Origin: Ideonella_A sakaiensis_A
GTDB taxonomy: Bacteria; Pseudomonadota; Gammaproteobacteria; Burkholderiales; Burkholderiaceae_C
Reading direction: 5' to 3'
DNA length: 64,000 nucleotides
Assembly (NCBI RefSeq): GCF_048320135.1
Contig: NZ_CP182947.1
Span: 5,518,001 to 5,582,000, forward strand
How positions within the stretch are numbered: the stretch's first letter is position 1; each line of letters starts with the position of its first letter. The notes beneath the pieces were generated by a model. It saw only the letters and a list, made by a program, of their open reading frames with translations, did not search any database and was not told where the DNA came from. The position numbers were made by a program, and so were the translations under genes. This document shows, piece by piece, positions 9,018-16,668 of the stretch.

Positions 9018-9689
9018 ATGACCACCCTTCGTCCCTTGTCTCTGCTCGAAGCCCGCGCGCTCGGCGTGCTGGTCGAGAAGGCGCATACCGTGCCGGACAG
9101 TTACCCGTTGTCGCTGAACAGCCTGGTCTCCGGCTGCAACCAGAAAACCGCGCGCGATCCAGTGATCAATGCGACCGAGGCCGAGGTGCAGGATGCGGTC
9201 GATGCGCTGAAGGCGCTGCACCTGGTCTTCGAAAGCAGCGGTTCGCGGGTCACGCGTCACGAACACAACATGGGCCGCGTGCTCGGCGTGCCGTCGCAGT
9301 CGGTCGCGCTGCTGGCGACGCTGCTGCTGCGCGGCCCGCAGACCAGCGCCGAACTGCGCGCGAATTGCGAGCGGCTGCACCGCTTTGCCGATACCTCGTC
9401 GGTCGAGGGTTTTCTCGACGAGCTGGCACAGCGCGCGGAGGAAAAGGGCGGGCCGCTGGTCGTGCGCCTGCCGCGTGCGCCGGGCGCGCGTGAGGCCCGC
9501 TGGGCGCAGCTGCTGTGCGGCGAGGTCGACATCTCGGCGCTGCCGGTCGCCGCCGACAGCGGCGACTTCGTCGCCAGCGGTGAAATCGCCGCGCTGAAGG
9601 CGCAGCAGGCCTCGCTGCGCCAGCAGGTCGGCGAACTGAGCCGCCTCGTCGATCGGCTGTATGCCGAACTCGGCGTCACCCGCGACTGA
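9018..9689 (+). CDS. yceH: YceH family protein (DUF480)
   Basis: A 223-residue protein of the YceH/DUF480 family, which is built of two winged-helix-like domains. The hallmark N-terminus LSLLEARALGVLVEKAHTVP followed by YPLSLNSLVSGCNQKTARDP is intact, and the C-terminus has a coiled-coil-like segment (LKAQQASLRQQVGELSRLV). The biochemical function of the family is not settled. It sits 18 bases before a thioesterase gene, so the two probably form an operon. Confidence 0.9.
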   Translation: MTTLRPLSLLEARALGVLVEKAHTVPDSYPLSLNSLVSGCNQKTARDPVINATEAEVQDAVDALKALHLVFESSGSRVTRHEHNMGRVLGVPSQSVALLATLLLRGPQTSAELRANCERLHRFADTSSVEGFLDELAQRAEEKGGPLVVRLPRAPGAREARWAQLLCGEVDISALPVAADSGDFVASGEIAALKAQQASLRQQVGELSRLVDRLYAELGVTRD

Positions 9690-9707
9690 CCCACAGGAGT
9701 CCGCCCG

Positions 9708-10127
9708 ATGCGATTCGAACTGCCTGACGACAAGAAGCTTGCCTTCGAGATGACGATGCCGATCCGCTGGGGCGACCTCGACGCGATGGGGCATGTCAAC
9801 AACACCGTCTATTTCCGCTATTTCGAGATCATCCGCATCGCCTGGTTCGACAAGCTCGGCACGCCGCCGAATCCGAATGGCGAAGGGCCGGTGATCGTCA
9901 ATGCGTTCTGCAACTTCCTGAAGCAGCTCGAATATCCCGGCGTCGTGCTCGCGAAGCACTATGTCGCGAATCCGGGCCGCACCAGCTTCGAGACCTATGT
10001 GACGCTCGAGCGTTGCGACGACCCCGGCGTGGTCTACGCGTCCGGTGGCGCACGCACCGTCTGGGTCGATTTCCGCAAGCAGAAATCGGCACCGATACCG
10101 GACTGGTTGCGCGAGCAGCTGGCCTGA
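9708..10127 (+). CDS. Acyl-CoA thioesterase, 4HBT/YbgC-FadM type
   Basis: A 139-residue single hot-dog-fold protein. The motif RWGDLDAMGHVNNTVYFRYF at residues 22-41 is the 4-hydroxybenzoyl-CoA thioesterase signature, with the catalytic Asp in GDLDAMGHVNN. Such enzymes hydrolyse acyl-CoA thioesters. The chain length or aromatic preference cannot be predicted here. It follows yceH by 18 bases and is followed by a cluster of REP repeats that separates it from the convergent LuxR regulator gene. Confidence 0.9.
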   Translation: MRFELPDDKKLAFEMTMPIRWGDLDAMGHVNNTVYFRYFEIIRIAWFDKLGTPPNPNGEGPVIVNAFCNFLKQLEYPGVVLAKHYVANPGRTSFETYVTLERCDDPGVVYASGGARTVWVDFRKQKSAPIPDWLREQLA

Positions 10128-10173
10128 GGCGCGGAGTCCTCTTTGCAAGGTGCTGCTGAGCGCGGCGGCAGTC

Positions 10174-10323
10174 AATCGGGGCTGAAGCCCCTCCCACAGG
10201 CATGCGGCAAGGGTCGCGCATGGCCTGCTGTGGCGATACTGCCGTGGGAGCAGCTTCAGCCGCGATTCGGGATCGCGGCAGGCAGACAATCGGGGCTGAA
10301 GCCAGGGCTGAAGCCCCTCCCAC
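10174..10323. repeat. REP cluster (three copies) between the thioesterase and the LuxR regulator
   Basis: An inverted A-type core at 10174-10198, a forward B-like core at 10244-10271 (GTGGGAGCAGCTTCAGCCGC), and an inverted A-type core at 10288-10323. The last copy carries an internal tandem duplication of GGGCTGAAGCC, a slippage scar that shows the units are still changing. The cluster lies between two convergent genes. Confidence 0.85.
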
Positions 10324-10335
10324 GGGCAGCCTCGC

Positions 10336-10908
10336 TCAGGCCGACAGCAGCTTGTTGACCAGTTCCGGCGTGCTTGCCGCGCCGACCTTCTTCATCAAGC
10401 GGGCGCGGTAGACATCGACGGTGCGCGGGCTGATCTGCAGCCGCTTGCCGATCAGCTTGCTGGTCAGGCCGTCGATCAGCAGCGCGGCGATTTCGCGTTC
10501 GCGGGGCGTCAGCTCAAGTTTCAGCTGACGGCGCGACGACAGGTCCTCGAAACTCCAGATGCCGGCCGCATGCGGCGCCCGTGCATCGAGTGCGCGGCCC
10601 GCGACATGGCACCAGAACAATTCGCCGGCACGCGCACCGCCAACGCGTTTCATCACCCGTTCGTCGGCATAGGCGCCGCGGCTGTCGAGCTGCGTCAGGA
10701 TACGTTGGCCGGTGCGCTCGAATTCGGCGGTCGACGGATAAAGCACTTCGAAGCTGCGGCCGACCAGCATCGCCCGCGTCGTGCAGAACATGTCGAGCAG
10801 CGCCTGGTTGCAATCGACGATCAACCGCTCGCGCGACAGCACCAGGCCGACCGGCGCCATGTCGAAGGCGATGCGGTAGTCGAGTGGGGGGTCGGAAAGG
10901 GCTTGCAT
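10336..10908 (-). CDS. PAS-LuxR single-component transcriptional regulator
   Basis: A 190-residue DNA-binding protein. The N-terminal PAS-like domain (about residues 10-115, beginning YRIAFDMAPVGLVLSRERL) is followed by a LuxR/FixJ-type helix-turn-helix (LTPREREIAALLIDGLTS, then ISPRTVDVYRARLMKKVG). There is no receiver domain, so it is likely to sense a ligand or redox signal directly. The ATG at 10908 is chosen because the longer frame reads through two REP units and has no family similarity. It is divergent from scoAB, and a perfect TTACGTA inverted repeat lies between them, so control of the CoA transferase is likely (inference). Confidence 0.85.
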   Translation of the reverse strand: MQALSDPPLDYRIAFDMAPVGLVLSRERLIVDCNQALLDMFCTTRAMLVGRSFEVLYPSTAEFERTGQRILTQLDSRGAYADERVMKRVGGARAGELFWCHVAGRALDARAPHAAGIWSFEDLSSRRQLKLELTPREREIAALLIDGLTSKLIGKRLQISPRTVDVYRARLMKKVGAASTPELVNKLLSA

Positions 10909-10915
10909 CGGAGGT

Positions 10916-10984
10916 GTAGGAGGGGCTTCAGCCCCGATTGTTTGTCTTGCCGCCATCCCAAATCGGGGCTGAAGCCCCTCCCAC
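10916..10984. repeat. Inverted REP pair upstream of the PAS-LuxR gene
   Basis: A forward A-type core at 10916-10939 (GTAGGAGGGGCTTCAGCCCC) and an inverted A-type core at 10960-10984, about 20 bases apart. The pair can fold into a long hairpin immediately upstream of the regulator's start codon and lies in its probable 5' leader. Confidence 0.85.
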
Positions 10985-11060
10985 AATCCGAGCCCCCACA
11001 GAGCCTCTGCCGGCCTCCAATGCCAAGGTGAGGGTTTCCGCCAGCAGCGCTTAAGCGATT

Positions 11061-11079
11061 TTACGTACCGCCTACGTAA
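11061..11079. promoter_or_regulatory. Perfect TTACGTA-N5-TACGTAA palindrome, candidate LuxR-family operator
   Basis: TTACGTACCGCCTACGTAA is a perfect 7-base inverted repeat with a 5-base spacer, placed 72 bases before the scoA start and between scoAB and the divergent PAS-LuxR gene. A GCGATT hexamer flanks each side (11055-11060 and 11079-11085). TAC/GTA half-sites are typical of FixJ/LuxR-type helix-turn-helix proteins; the assignment to this regulator is inference. Confidence 0.55.
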
Positions 11080-11150
11080 GCGATTACGCAGTACGCTCGG
11101 GGTCGTTGCGGTGCGCAGTGGGCGCAGCGCGGATTCAGGGGACCAGAGGC

Positions 11151-11873
11151 ATGAAAAAGCTTTATCCAAGTGCAGCCGCCGCCCTCGACGGGCTCGTCAA
11201 GGACGGCCAGTTGATGGCCGTCGGAGGTTTCGGCCTGTGCGGCATTCCGGAGGCATTGATCGCGGCGCTGCGCGACAGCGGCGTCAAGGACTTGACGGTG
11301 ATCTCGAACAATGCCGGCGTCGACGGTTTCGGCCTCGGCCTGCTGCTCGAATCGCGGCAGATCAAGCGGATGATCTCCAGCTACGTCGGCGAGAACAAGG
11401 AATTCGAGCGACAGTACCTGGCCGGTGAACTCGAGCTCGAATTCACGCCGCAAGGCACGCTGGCTGAGAAGCTGCGCGCTGGTGGCGCCGGCATCCCGGC
11501 CTTCTTTACCCGCACCGGTGTCGGAACGATGGTCGCCGAAGGCAAGGAGACGCGCGAATTCGACGGCCACACCTATGTGATGGAACGCTCGCTGGTGCCC
11601 GATGTCGCGCTGGTCAAGGCATGGAAATCGGACAAGAGCGGCAACCTGATCTTCCGCCGCACCGCACGCAACTTCAACCCGGCCTGCGCGATGGCCGGCC
11701 AGGTGACGGTGGCCGAGGTCGAGGAAATCGTCGAGACCGGAGATTTCGATCCGGACGCGATCCATCTGCCGGGCATCTATATCCACCGCGTGGTCGTCAA
11801 TGCGAATCCGGAAAAACGCATCGAGAAGCGCACGATCACCGAGAAGAAATCAACCTCTGCAGCAGGAGCCTGA
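11151..11873 (+). CDS. scoA: 3-oxoacid CoA-transferase subunit A
   Basis: The alpha subunit (240 residues) of a class I CoA-transferase that moves CoA from succinyl-CoA to acetoacetate or a related 3-oxoacid. The glycine-rich motif MAVGGFGLCGIPEAL at residues 23-37 is the family signature. The ATG at 11151, preceded by AGAGG, is chosen over a start 15 codons upstream. The B subunit gene starts 2 bases after the stop codon. Acetoacetate use fits the fatty-acid and ETF-QO functions nearby. Regulation by the divergent PAS-LuxR protein is probable. Confidence 0.93.
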   Translation: MKKLYPSAAAALDGLVKDGQLMAVGGFGLCGIPEALIAALRDSGVKDLTVISNNAGVDGFGLGLLLESRQIKRMISSYVGENKEFERQYLAGELELEFTPQGTLAEKLRAGGAGIPAFFTRTGVGTMVAEGKETREFDGHTYVMERSLVPDVALVKAWKSDKSGNLIFRRTARNFNPACAMAGQVTVAEVEEIVETGDFDPDAIHLPGIYIHRVVVNANPEKRIEKRTITEKKSTSAAGA

Positions 11874-11875
11874 AC

Positions 11876-12514
11876 ATGGCCTGGACACACGATCAAATGG
11901 CAGCGCGCGCGGCCAAGGAACTGCGCGACGGCTACTACGTCAACCTCGGCATCGGCCTGCCGACGCTGGTCGCCAATTTCGTCGACCCGGCCATCGAGGT
12001 CTGGCTGCAAAGCGAAAACGGCATGCTCGGCATCGGCCCGTTCCCGACCGAGGACGAGGTCGACGCCGACCTGATCAATGCCGGCAAGCAGACCGTCACG
12101 ACCATCCCCGGCTCGTCGATCTTCGGCTCCCACGACAGCTTCGCGATGATCCGCGGCGGCAAGATCAACCTGTCGATCCTCGGCGCGATGCAGGTCAGCG
12201 AAAAAGGCGACCTCGCGAACTGGATGATCCCCGGCAAGATGGTCAAGGGCATGGGCGGCGCGATGGACCTGGTGGCCGGCGTCAAGCAGGTCGTCGTGCT
12301 GATGGAGCATGTCGCGAAGAAGAAGGACGGCACGACCGACCTGAAGATCCTGCCCGAATGCACGTTGCCGCTGACCGGCGTTGGTGTCGTCAACCGCATC
12401 ATCACCGACCTCGCGGTGATGGACGTGACGCCCGAAGGCCTGAAGGTCGTCGAGATGGCACCCGGCGTGACGCGCGAGGAGTTGCAGGAAAAGACGGGCG
12501 TCAAGCTGCACTGA
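11876..12514 (+). CDS. scoB: 3-oxoacid CoA-transferase subunit B
   Basis: The beta subunit (212 residues), which carries the catalytic glutamate in the motif SENGMLGIGP at about residues 43-52. The following GSSIFGSHDSFAMIRGG is also typical of the family. The ATG at 11876 has AGGAG ten bases upstream and lies 2 bases after the scoA stop, so the subunits are co-translated. A REP pair follows the stop and separates it from the convergent pyrD gene. Confidence 0.93.
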   Translation: MAWTHDQMAARAAKELRDGYYVNLGIGLPTLVANFVDPAIEVWLQSENGMLGIGPFPTEDEVDADLINAGKQTVTTIPGSSIFGSHDSFAMIRGGKINLSILGAMQVSEKGDLANWMIPGKMVKGMGGAMDLVAGVKQVVVLMEHVAKKKDGTTDLKILPECTLPLTGVGVVNRIITDLAVMDVTPEGLKVVEMAPGVTREELQEKTGVKLH

Positions 12515-12537
12515 GCCCGCAAGACGGGCCTGATTTT

Positions 12538-12605
12538 GTAGGAGGGGCTTCAGCCCCGATTCGGGTGGTGCCGAATCCAAGAATCGCGGCTGAAGCCGCT
12601 CCTAC
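12538..12605. repeat. Inverted REP pair between scoB and pyrD
   Basis: A forward A-type core at 12538-12565 and an inverted B-type core at 12582-12605 (AATCGCGGCTGAAGCCGCTC), about 16 bases apart, between two convergent genes. A mixed A/B pair like this suggests that the two subfamilies are mobilised together. It is the last copy before a repeat-free stretch of about 32 kb. Confidence 0.85.
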
Positions 12606-12627
12606 GGGCCGGCGGCGGTACAGCCGG

Positions 12628-13668
12628 TCAACGCGATGCCGCAAGCGCCTTTGCCGCCTGCAGCACCAGCTCCGGCCCCTTGTAGATGAAGCCGGTGTAG
12701 ATCTGTACCAGGTCTGCACCGGCTTTGCGTTTGGCGACCGCATCGGCCGCACTCATCACGCCGCCGACACCGATGATCGGAAAGCCGGCGCCGAGTGCGG
12801 CGCGCAGTTGCGTGATCACGCGGTTCGACGCCTCGAACACCGGCGCACCCGACAGGCCGCCGGCCTCGTTGCCATGCGGCAGCTGCGCGACCGCATCACG
12901 CGCAATCGTCGTATTGGTCGCGATCACGCCGTCGATGCGGTTCTTCTTCAGCGTCGCGGCAATCACGTCGACCTGCTCGCCATCAAGATCCGGCGCAATC
13001 TTCACGAAGATCGGCACCGTGCGATCGTGCAGCCGCGCCAGCTCCTCGCTGCGTTCGCGGATCGCACCGAGCAGCGCATCGAGCGCGGCATCGCTCTGCA
13101 GCTCGCGCAGGTTCTTCGTATTCGGGCTCGAGATATTGATCGTCACATAGTCGGCATGCGGGTAGACGCCGTCGAGGCCGAGCAGATAGTCGTCGACCGC
13201 GTTTTCGATCGGCGTCGTCGCGTTCTTGCCGATGTTCAGACCGAGTACGCCGCCATTGGCGCGGAAGCGGGCCTGCCGCACATTGGCGATGAAAGCGTCG
13301 AGCCCGTCGTTGTTGAAGCCGAGCCGGTTGATCAGCGCCTGCGCCTGCGGCAGCCGGAACATCCGCGGCTTCGGATTGCCGGGCTGCGGCTTCGGCGTCA
13401 CGGTGCCGACTTCGATGAAGCCGAAGCCTATCGCGGCCAGGCCATCGATGCAACGGCCATTCTTGTCAAGCCCGGCGGCCAGCCCGAGCCGGTTCGGAAA
13501 ATTGATGCCGGCAATCGTCACCGGATCGTCGATGCGGCGCTGCGCGATCGCGCAGATCAGCGGTGTGCGCTGGATATTCGCCAGCGCGCCGAGCGTCAGG
13601 TCGTGGGCCTGCTCGGGGTCGAGCCCGAACAGAAAGGGGCGCGTCAGCGCATACGGTACGAGGGCCAT
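12628..13668 (-). CDS. pyrD: Dihydroorotate dehydrogenase, quinone-dependent (class 2)
   Basis: A 346-residue FMN enzyme of pyrimidine synthesis, attached to the inner membrane and reducing ubiquinone. The N-terminal helix MALVPYALTRPFLFGLDPEQ is the class 2 membrane-binding segment. GLAAGLDKNG and the catalytic-loop motif NISSPNTKNLRELQ, which includes the class 2 serine base, are intact, as is GVGGVMSAADA near the C-terminus. The ATG at 13668 is chosen; the extension to 13740 has no family match. It is divergent from rpiA, with 135 bases between. Confidence 0.96.
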   Translation of the reverse strand: MALVPYALTRPFLFGLDPEQAHDLTLGALANIQRTPLICAIAQRRIDDPVTIAGINFPNRLGLAAGLDKNGRCIDGLAAIGFGFIEVGTVTPKPQPGNPKPRMFRLPQAQALINRLGFNNDGLDAFIANVRQARFRANGGVLGLNIGKNATTPIENAVDDYLLGLDGVYPHADYVTINISSPNTKNLRELQSDAALDALLGAIRERSEELARLHDRTVPIFVKIAPDLDGEQVDVIAATLKKNRIDGVIATNTTIARDAVAQLPHGNEAGGLSGAPVFEASNRVITQLRAALGAGFPIIGVGGVMSAADAVAKRKAGADLVQIYTGFIYKGPELVLQAAKALAASR

Positions 13669-13803
13669 GGAGGGTTGCCGGCGTGCCGGCGCAAGGCCGG
13701 GCGGGCGCTGTCTTGGATAATCCGCAATTGTCGCAAACACGCCGTGCGTAAATCACGCGGGCGTTTCCTCCGACCGACCCATCTGCCAATCCGGCTGCTC
13801 CCG

Positions 13804-14481
13804 ATGACCCAAGACGAACTGAAAAAGCTGGTGGCCAAGGCCGCCATTTCCCATGTGACCGAGCTGCCGGTGCCGCCCGGCGGACTCGTCCTTGGCGTCG
13901 GTACCGGGTCGACGGTCAATTTTTTCATCGATGAGCTGGCTGTGCTGCGCGACCGGCTGGCCGGTGCGGTGTCGAGCAGCGAGCGCAGCAGCGAACGGCT
14001 GCGCGGCCACGGCATCGCGGTGCTCGATGGCAATGCGGTCGAGCGCGTTCCGCTTTATATCGACGGCGCCGACGAGATCGATGGCAACGGCCACATGATC
14101 AAGGGCGGTGGTGCCGCACTGACGCGCGAAAAAATCGTCGCTGATCTGGCCGACCGATTCGTTTGCATCGCCGATGAATCGAAGCGCGTCGAGCAGCTCG
14201 GTCGCTTTCCGCTGCCGGTCGAGGTCATTCCGATGGCGTCGTCGCAGGTGATGCGTGCGCTGGCGCGGCTCGGCGGCCGCCCGGAACTGCGTGCCGGTGT
14301 CGTCACCGACAACGGCAATGTGATCGTCGACGTGCACGGCCTGCGGATCGCCGATCCGGCGGCGATGGAGGCCGAGATCAACCAGTGGCCGGGTGTCGTC
14401 TGCGTCGGCATCTTTGCCCGCAACAAGGCCGATGTCTGCCTGCTCGGCGGCGCCGGCGGCGTGCAGACACTGGTATTTTGA
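13804..14481 (+). CDS. rpiA: Ribose-5-phosphate isomerase A
   Basis: A 225-residue enzyme of the pentose phosphate pathway that interconverts ribose 5-phosphate and ribulose 5-phosphate. The phosphate-binding GVGTGSTVNFFID, the catalytic IDGADEIDG and KGGGAALTREKIV (containing the catalytic Lys) are all present, and the C-terminus is complete. The very long frame upstream of the ATG at 13804 is antisense to pyrD and not coding. Confidence 0.96.
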   Translation: MTQDELKKLVAKAAISHVTELPVPPGGLVLGVGTGSTVNFFIDELAVLRDRLAGAVSSSERSSERLRGHGIAVLDGNAVERVPLYIDGADEIDGNGHMIKGGGAALTREKIVADLADRFVCIADESKRVEQLGRFPLPVEVIPMASSQVMRALARLGGRPELRAGVVTDNGNVIVDVHGLRIADPAAMEAEINQWPGVVCVGIFARNKADVCLLGGAGGVQTLVF

Positions 14482-14570
14482 TCGCCAACGACGCGTCGCG
14501 CCCCGAACGATTCAGGCCGCGCCAAAAAAGCGCGTAACCTTGGCGCATCACTTCCACAGGAGCCTGGTTG

Positions 14571-14762
14571 ATGGCCAAACCCAACTATTCGTTCGAAAAG
14601 CGACAACGCGAGTTGGCGAAAAAAAGAAAAAAGGAAGACAAGCTGCGTGAAAAAGCCGATCGCAAGGTCGGCGGCAATGAATCGTCGTCCGACGCGCCGG
14701 GCACCGATGCGGGCGACAACAGCAACGGCCACACGCCGTTGCCGCCGGTGACGCCGAGCTGA
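14571..14762 (+). CDS. Small, highly charged conserved protein
   Basis: A 63-residue protein with a strongly basic N-terminal half (MAKPNYSFEKRQRELAKKRK and onward) and an acidic, Ser/Asp-rich C-terminal half. Similar short Lys-rich proteins beginning MAKPNYSFEKRQ are common in proteobacteria and have no assigned function. The ATG at 14571 has a good AGGAG (14559-14563), 8 bases away, which supports translation. A nucleic-acid-binding role is possible but not shown. Confidence 0.7.
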   Translation: MAKPNYSFEKRQRELAKKRKKEDKLREKADRKVGGNESSSDAPGTDAGDNSNGHTPLPPVTPS

Positions 14763-14790
14763 GCGGCGCGGTCCGAGCCGGATTGCTTGC

Positions 14791-16668
14791 TCAGTCCTCG
14801 CCCGCAGCCTGTTTCGCCGCCGCAGTCGCAGCAAGCCGGCGGGTCGCGCGGCTGAGAAAACGGGCCGGGTCGACCGCATCGAGCAGGTCGGCCGCGAGCG
14901 GCAGCGGCGCTGCGGACACCATCCCGGCCAGCAGCCGCGCACCGAGCGGCGCCCAGGTGATGCCGCGGGAGCCGAGGCCGACGAAGAAGTACAGGCCCGG
15001 GCAACGGGTGACGAAACGGGGCTGGTCCGGCGCGGCCTCGTCGTCGTCACCGGTCCACACCTGCGGTACCGCACCGATCAACGGCAGCCGGTCATCGGCG
15101 ACGCAGCGCCACGCAGTGCGGCCAGTGAATCGGGACGCGGTGGTGCCGGCAATGCCTGCCAACGCAGGGCTCAGTGCGGCGAGCCGCGCAACATTCTGCT
15201 GATGGTCGTCCGGCCTGACATCCGCATCGTCGTCGCCGGCTTGCGCAGTGGCGCCGAAAACCAGCCGGCCGTCGATCGCCGGCAGCAGATAGCCTGCGCC
15301 AGTCAACGGCAGGTGCGGCGCGCGGATCGCCGGCAGCGTCGCGAGGCCGATCTCGCTGGTCTGGCCACGCACCGTCTGCAAAGGCCACGTGCGGGCGCGC
15401 CCGGCCAGTCGGTCGAGCAGTGTCGTTGCGCCGGCGGCATTCGCAAGGACCAGGTGCGCAGCCGTTGCAATCGTGTTGCCATTGGCGTCGCAGGCGGTCC
15501 ATTCATCGTCGCCGACCGGTCGGATCGACGCGACCGCGGCGCCATAAATCGTTTGGCAGGCCGTTCCGGCCGTGTCCAGCCAGGCCTGCGCGAGCCGCGC
15601 CGGGCGCATCCAGCCGCCTTGCGGAAAAAACCAGGCCGGTGACGTGACCGGCAAACCAGCGAGCGCAGATGCCTGTTTTGCATCAACCGCCTGCACATGT
15701 TTGTCTGGCAGGCGCAGCCGTTCGAGCAGCACCTTCATCGCTCCCGTATTCGGCAACTCGCTGCCCAGTCGCAACAGGCCGTCGACACAACCCGGTTCGG
15801 CACTGCCTGCGGCCCGGTCGGTGATCAGTCGCCGGTAGCAGCGGGCGGCTTCGAGTGCCGCCGCGCGGTTGAAGCGTGCGTGGTGGCCGTCGACTCGGTG
15901 CACGACGCCGTGGAAGATGCCGGCCAGGTTGCCCGAGGCTTCGGCGGCCGGGCCGTCGCGGCGATCGATCAGCGTGCTGGTCCAGCCCTGCTCGGCCAAT
16001 GCCGCCGCGGTGGCGCAGCCGGCAAGGCCGGCGCCGATGATCAGCACATCACGGCGCGGGCCCGATAAACGGCGACGGCGAGCCGGTGGACGGGCCGGTG
16101 TGTGGCGGGGCGCAAAACGGGCGACCGGACTGGCCTCGGCCTGCGATGCCGGGGCGACCGGTTCGAAGCCGGCCGTGCGCATAGCGCCCAGAAAGGCGTC
16201 GTCGGCACCCGCGCAGTGCAGCGTCGCGTCGGGCGCTGCCAGCCTGGCCAGCGCTTTGCCAAGGCGGGTTGGGTCGGCTACCTCCACCAGCGTCTCGGCG
16301 CTGAGCACGAAGGCATCGACATCGGCGATGAGCTTGCGCAGCGCCGGCAGCAATTCGGCGACGACGAGCAGCAATTCGACGCGGCCCGATTCAACAACGA
16401 TGCGGTGGATATCCGGCGTCAGCGGCGGCCATTTGGCGGCCAGTTGCTCCGTCAGACCCGGCTCACTGCGGGCGAGTTGATCGGCTGCGGGCGGGCAGGG
16501 CGCGACGGCGATGCAGTGCAACTGGCGGCAACGCAGCGGATCGTTGCGCCAGGCGGCCCAGGTTGCGAGAAAGTTGCTGCCGTCAGCAAATGCGGTGTCC
16601 AGCACGACGAACCGGTCGCGGCCAGCCCACTCAGCGGGCCAAGTCACTGGCAGTCGGATTTTGCTCAG
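14791..16668 (-). CDS. mnmC: MnmC-type tRNA 5-methylaminomethyl-2-thiouridine synthesis protein with a degenerate methyltransferase half
   Basis: About 625 residues. In wobble-uridine modification, the C-terminal FAD domain of MnmC oxidises cmnm5U to nm5U and the N-terminal domain methylates it. The FAD domain here looks intact (VLIIGAGLAGCATAAALAEQ, then EASGNLAGIFHGVVH). The N-terminal domain is recognisable but decayed: the SAM motif expected as ETGFGxGLNFL reads DTAFADGSNFLATW, the DGFAP motif is replaced by DAFVLSAE, and about 45 N-terminal residues are missing. No ATG/GTG/TTG fits; a CTG at 16668 overlaps the upstream stop as CTGA just after AGAGGAGG and is the likely start. Confidence 0.8.
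   Translation of the reverse strand: MSKIRLPVTWPAEWAGRDRFVVLDTAFADGSNFLATWAAWRNDPLRCRQLHCIAVAPCPPAADQLARSEPGLTEQLAAKWPPLTPDIHRIVVESGRVELLLVVAELLPALRKLIADVDAFVLSAETLVEVADPTRLGKALARLAAPDATLHCAGADDAFLGAMRTAGFEPVAPASQAEASPVARFAPRHTPARPPARRRRLSGPRRDVLIIGAGLAGCATAAALAEQGWTSTLIDRRDGPAAEASGNLAGIFHGVVHRVDGHHARFNRAAALEAARCYRRLITDRAAGSAEPGCVDGLLRLGSELPNTGAMKVLLERLRLPDKHVQAVDAKQASALAGLPVTSPAWFFPQGGWMRPARLAQAWLDTAGTACQTIYGAAVASIRPVGDDEWTACDANGNTIATAAHLVLANAAGATTLLDRLAGRARTWPLQTVRGQTSEIGLATLPAIRAPHLPLTGAGYLLPAIDGRLVFGATAQAGDDDADVRPDDHQQNVARLAALSPALAGIAGTTASRFTGRTAWRCVADDRLPLIGAVPQVWTGDDDEAAPDQPRFVTRCPGLYFFVGLGSRGITWAPLGARLLAGMVSAAPLPLAADLLDAVDPARFLSRATRRLAATAAAKQAAGED

Noticed and set aside
10909..11169. 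N-terminal extension of the PAS-LuxR protein through two REP units
   Set aside because: Unlike TruB and RimP there is no conserved sequence upstream of the repeats, and the extension would overlap the operator and the scoA start.
11800..13803. A very long forward frame before rpiA (893 residues in total)
   Set aside because: It is a high-GC shadow frame running through scoB and antisense to pyrD; the Arg/Ala-rich translation has no family match and rpiA starts at 13804.
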